Positions 59,291-64,000 of a DNA stretch of 64,000 bases are shown here, in pieces. A program made the translations under genes and the position numbers. The number at the start of each line of letters is the position of its first letter. Positions within the stretch are counted from its first letter, which is position 1. Where the stretch lies: NCBI GenBank assembly GCA_033239525.1, contig BSYO01000009.1, forward strand, positions 19,861,299-19,925,298. Direction: 5' to 3'. The DNA is from Nepenthes gracilis (lineage: Eukaryota; Streptophyta; Magnoliopsida; Caryophyllales; Nepenthaceae). The notes under the pieces are model-generated. The model ran no database searches. It saw only the letters and a program-made list of their open reading frames with translations, and was not told the origin of the DNA.

Positions 59291-62200
59291 AAAATAAAAT
59301 TGAAACTGACGGAGTGATTTTCAATTAAAATATATATTTTTTTGGTTTATATATTTATTAATTAATAAAAATATAAAATAATAAATTAGTTAATTAATAT
59401 CGTGTCGTCGAAATATATCTAAAACAATTTTCTAAATATTTATCTGTAAAATAATAACACTTGTAGGGAGGCTATTGGCCGGAGGAGCAAACGGAGTACA
59501 TTAACACTCTTTCCACGTTTGGTTGAGTGGGAAACTGGAGAATATGCGGTTCAAATTTGTGCGGCCTCGGAGGGCGGCGTTTAATGGTGTCCATCGGATG
59601 AACGCAACCTTAGAATATGCTTTTTCTATTGGATAGGGATCGGAGAGGTTCCTTTATTTATTAGAAATATTTTTTATTTAATAAAAAGTGTTTTTAATTT
59701 ATTAAATTAAATTTATATTAATCTAAGTCAGTATTTTTAAATAATATTTATAAGTGATAATACATAAAAAGTATTTATATTTTTTAGTAATCAAGTGATT
59801 ATATTAATCACAAAATTTAACATACAAATTAAAATAAAAAATTTCATTGGAATTAGTACAATCCTACTAACAATATAATGTAACTATGAACAATATTTAC
59901 TATAAAAGATTGTAAAAATCATAAAAAATACCCAAAAAAAAAAAAATTGGGAATAAGATCAAAAATAATAACAGCTTTAATTTGTGGCTCGACAGATTTC
60001 TAATGATCTCAATGAAAAGCCCTGGTGGCAAACAATTGTGAAAATATAAGTCTATTTATCAGTTCATATAATAAAAAAATTTAATAATAAAATTTTAAAT
60101 TTTATTTATAATTTGTTTGTATTATTATCTTAGTTCATTCTAAAAGCACACTTTTATTATAAATTTTACAGATATAATAGACGATAGATAGAAGAATAAT
60201 TATAGAAATCATTTGTATATAAGACTAGTGCATCTTTTATTAAATGAAGCCAACATAATAGTACGATTCTATTGAGATTTAAGATCAAGAGCAATCCAAT
60301 TCCCCACAGAGCGCAACCCAAATACGTTTAGTAAATCAACATTTTAAATAATAGGTGGCAAATGCTCCCATTGGTGGTATTATAAAATAAACAGCTGATC
60401 CTCTGATGGAATATTTCAGTGTGAATCCGTAAATAAATACTCAATAGAAATCCATTATATTAAAATATTAATAATAAATATCCAACTTCTTAAAATAAAA
60501 AATAGCATACTATCTACAATTAAATAAGCTCATAGGATTGCAGTCTAGTAAAATATCCAATATCTAACAAAATAAAAAATAAGTTTCGCATCTCACAGAA
60601 TAAAAATTATTGGACTTTAAAATCACATCTACCTAAACTCTCTACAATAAATGTAGCTGTTAACACGTTATTAACTTGCTTTATTTTGGAGTTAATAAAA
60701 TATAATGATAATTTATAAATTCAACAAGATATATAATCAATAATAATAGTGGATAATAAATATATCAAAAAATGATACCAAAAGTGTAAGGAAAATAATA
60801 TGTAATTAATCATTAATTATATGAGACTCAACACTACATATTAGCCACAATTTAAAAGCTATAATAACAATTATCAAAGATTTTTACTAAAATCGAATGC
60901 CAATAATACAATCAAGATTCCACCCGATTCAAAAATCAACAAAGTTATAAATTTTATCAAACATATGTTAATAGGGGCCATTAGGGGCCGTGAACAAATA
61001 ACCACACGTCCAACAACAATAATTGGTAATATTGACAATGTAACGGATACTTGTAAGGCCAACAAGCGACTAATTGATAGTCACATACTATCCTGCCATC
61101 ATTTGTGCGCAAATATCCAGCTTAAATTGATACTATTAATATTATTGTTACCTCCTCAGTATAAGTCCAAATATGTCATGCTCATATTCATGTGATTCAA
61201 TTGGAAGTCACGCTTAAACAGGGTATAGAATACTTCAATTCAAACCGCATGCCAAACTCAATATCCTTTGGTATAATATTGTTTGATATCTTATTGCACA
61301 TTATTCATAAAACTATAAGTATTAATTCGGAAACAAAGACCCCGATCCATCAGGATACAAATTAAATATTAGACAAGTGCAGAATATACTACAATTTTAC
61401 GGATTTCATATTCCTTTATGCTATATGGTCTTTGTATGATATTTGTTACCCAACCACATTTATCAAGGATGAATATTCCAATTTCATTAGATATTAGACA
61501 AATTCAATGTTCTAATTTCATTAATCAATTTCTAAATCTTCAGAAAATGAAATTGAATTACGTCAATATAATACTAAATTACGTATTTTGTAATATAAGA
61601 ATAATAACTAAACGAGTATGAATAAATCTGTTAAAAATATAAACAGTTAAGTAAAAAATGGTTCAAAAACTAGCTTCTTGGTGTAGTTACCGTTCATCAT
61701 CTCCCTCCATAAGCCAACACAGTTCATATGATTCCACAGTTGCCTAAACTTACTCGAACACCCATTAAGTATTGTAGAACAATGATTTTCTTCAAGTTTT
61801 TCTTACAACATAACAATTCATAACTTGCCTATATATACGTTACACATTCACCGATTAAAGTCACTGTAATTGATTTAATGACTAATTGATTTAGTCATTA
61901 AAGTCACGCAAACTATATATTAAAATCCTAATAAATCCTAATTATTATCTTAATATATTAAAAATAATTGTTAATTGTTGATAAAAAAATTATAAAAATA
62001 TTATTTTGATAATTCTACAAATTTAATGTATTTGGTCATAATATAAAATTAACCTAAATTTGTCTACAATTAATACTTATTAATTATTTTTATCAATGAC
62101 TTTCTGTCACAAATTCAATAAATTCAAATGGCTGAATGTTACAACTATGACCCACCCATCCATTATACTAAGTCTCCCTTTAATATATATTTTTTGAAAT

Positions 62201-62696
62201 TATAGTTAAAAAAACAGATTTGTTATCCTTCATTTTTATAAATATTGTTTAAAATATGTAATATATACAAATATATATTTTCAATTTAACAATTTTGATT
62301 AATTTAATTTAGATTTAATATTTTTTACTTAGAACTTAAACTCAACATGCAATACTTCAGATTGGATTAAAATTAGATATTTCAGCTTATTCATATGTTT
62401 AAATCCATTTCCAAACTTTTCTTTTTCTTTTTTTTTTATCACAAAAGAATGAAGTAACAATTCGATAATATTGTTATAATGTTAGCCGATTAATTTTTTG
62501 ATAATTTATTAGCTGGACTATTTTTTACAAAAATATTAAAATTTATAATTCAATAAATATAATGTTACTAAAAAAATCTTTAAAAATACTTTAACAAAAT
62601 AACTGAGAATATAAAAATATTAAATCTTAAAATTATAATGCGATTTATTAAACATATCTCACTTTAAAATGAGAATCTATATTATATAAGTAAAAT
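59291..62696. other. AT-rich region with decayed repeat debris, no gene
   Basis: Only short open frames without domains are present. The segment 60240-61700 has the look of an old dispersed repeat (several moderately complex blocks in AT-rich DNA). Around 60680-60715 it shares a block of the type TTTTGGAGTTAATAAAATATAAT with about 11523-11550. No terminal repeats were found. Confidence 0.45.
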
Positions 62697-62701
62697 ATAG
62701 T

Positions 62702-63754
62702 TGTTGGGCCCCGATATAAAGTCCCATAAAAATACGGCCCAGAAGAAAGGTCCAAGCGAGAGGCCCAGAGTAGAAGCCAATGGCCCAAAGACCAAGACTA
62801 CAGCAGAAACCCAAGAGGTCCGTCCGCTCGTAAGTAAGCTCGAGGATAACGTTAGCAATATCCGAGTACACAGACACAAAAGGACCGAGAACTCTGGAAG
62901 CCCTGCTGCGTTCCAAAATCGTCCGAGAGGTCAAAAATAAGCTCCCGGACTTTCCTCAGAAGATCCTCCAAGAACAACCTCCCCTTACGAGTCCGTGAAC
63001 TCACGAGGAGCCCCACTTGGAGACGAAGACTATCCTATGCTCGAGGATGCCAGCTAAGCGATTTCATCGATTCCCAAGGAAACCTGCAACCATCGTCATT
63101 GTCTCAACAGCAGACGCGCTAGTCAAATCAAGATGGCGACCTAGTTCTCCCCCGGTGGCCAAGGCTAGCGCGTGCCTTACGCGCACGCCAAGAAGCATTA
63201 ATGAGCGCATGGGGACGACGGAGACAGCGTTTGGACAATCCAATGGCTGCCACGCGTCACCTCCCCAACGGCCTGGTTTCTCTTATAAATACTCAGCGAA
63301 GTTCCTCTCATAAGGGACCGGACTCTCTTCCCCCCGAGATTAGCTCCACAAAGAAGGCAAAAAGGCCCACTTCCTTTCGGCCCTAAAACTCTCTCCTCCC
63401 TGTAAAGCAAAACAGGAAGAGTGATAAAGACTCCCAGTGAACATAGCCTTTTAAGGAAGAAACACAAACTAACAGATAAGGAAGGGATTAACCCCAACAC
63501 TTGTATCCCGTAAAGACTTCAACCCAAATAATGAAACACTTTCAAGACCCTGAGTCTCGTGATTTTTTCTCCCCATTCAAGAGGAGGTTTTTCACGTAAA
63601 AAATTCGGTCTCAATCTTTCTCTCATGTCTAACACCACATTTACTTGTGTTGCCCGAAAATAACGTTTCCAATTGAACCTCACGGATCCAGAGACTCGGG
63701 AACACCCCTCATCAATGAGGATCCGCCTGGAGGCCGCGGTTCCAGAACGCAACA
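62702..63754 (+). mobile_element. Solo LTR-like block, Ty3/gypsy type
   Basis: The block starts TGTTGGGCCCCG and ends CCAGAACGCAACA (TG..CA), about 1,053 bp. It is sharply GC-richer than both flanks. It contains a TATA box in TCTTATAAATACT (63281-63293) and, towards the end, the motif TTGTGTTGCCCG also present (as complement) in the solo LTR at 21249-22246. No internal coding sequence follows. The flanking bases (ATAGT before, GTAGA after) do not form a convincing target duplication. The open frames inside are not genes. Confidence 0.65.
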
Positions 63755-64000
63755 GTAGAAAAGGTTAAGTTTATACTAGGATTAAATTAAATTATAAGTT
63801 ATATCACCTATATATTCTATTAAATTAGTTGAATTAAAGTAAATATATCATCTCTAGATATCTTTATCGATTTTAAGTCAAATTGATCGCTTAAGTGCCT
63901 GATTATTGGCTAATTGGAAAGCTTTCTTTAATATATTTTATTTTAAAATATTGATAATTAACTTTTAATTTAATAATTTTAAAAATAAAAAATGATTTTA
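63755..64000. other. AT-rich flank at the window end
   Basis: No gene, repeat end or RNA was recognised. Confidence 0.4.

Overview
This is a window of flowering-plant nuclear DNA. Evidence for this is intron-rich genes with GT..AG junctions, plastid-targeted nuclear genes (EF-P, STN8), a P-class PPR gene, a plant-type carboxylesterase, and nested Ty3/gypsy LTR retrotransposons of the Tat type. No species can be named from the sequence. The intergenic DNA is very AT-rich, while the exons (especially the carboxylesterase) are richer in GC.

Layout. 1-7.6 kb is mostly transposon debris: an unassigned LTR-like block, a partial copy of the downstream EF-P gene with a premature stop (1685-2902), a LINE endonuclease fragment, and two decayed Tat-like fragments with gag and protease relics. 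An intronless carboxylesterase lies at 7957-8859 (+). 8.9-13.9 kb is AT-rich and has no gene. The intact plastid elongation factor P gene is at 14174-20938 (+, 7 coding exons, 235 aa). A solo LTR (21249-22246) with a 5-bp target duplication sits between EF-P and a convergent PPR gene (22768-24312, -). A 9.4-kb Tat-type retrotransposon (24965-34383, minus orientation) has inserted inside an older MITE-like element. It keeps both LTRs, primer-binding and polypurine sites, decayed gag/PR/RT/RNase H/second RNase H/integrase, an extra ORF on the opposite strand, and a tandem-repeat block.

Next come a divergent eIF2-beta gene (35145-40940, +, 9 coding exons, 265 aa), the thylakoid kinase STN8 (44243-49401, -, 4 exons, 495 aa), and a TOR-pathway S6 kinase (51254-54656, -, 6 coding exons, 490 aa) with a probable 4.5-kb intron in its 5' leader. 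The last 5 kb are AT-rich and hold a second LTR-like block (62702-63754).

The genes do not form an operon or an obvious functional cluster. Three belong to translation or its control (EF-P in plastids, eIF2-beta and S6K in the cytosol) and STN8 acts on photosystem II. I see no CRISPR array, rRNA, tRNA or clearly new defence-type system. The most unusual items are the partial EF-P duplication, the divergent eIF2-beta that has lost the second lysine block, and the Tat element with its antisense ORF and tandem-repeat block nested in a MITE. All exon borders were placed by reading GT..AG sites and protein homology by eye; no alignment was run.
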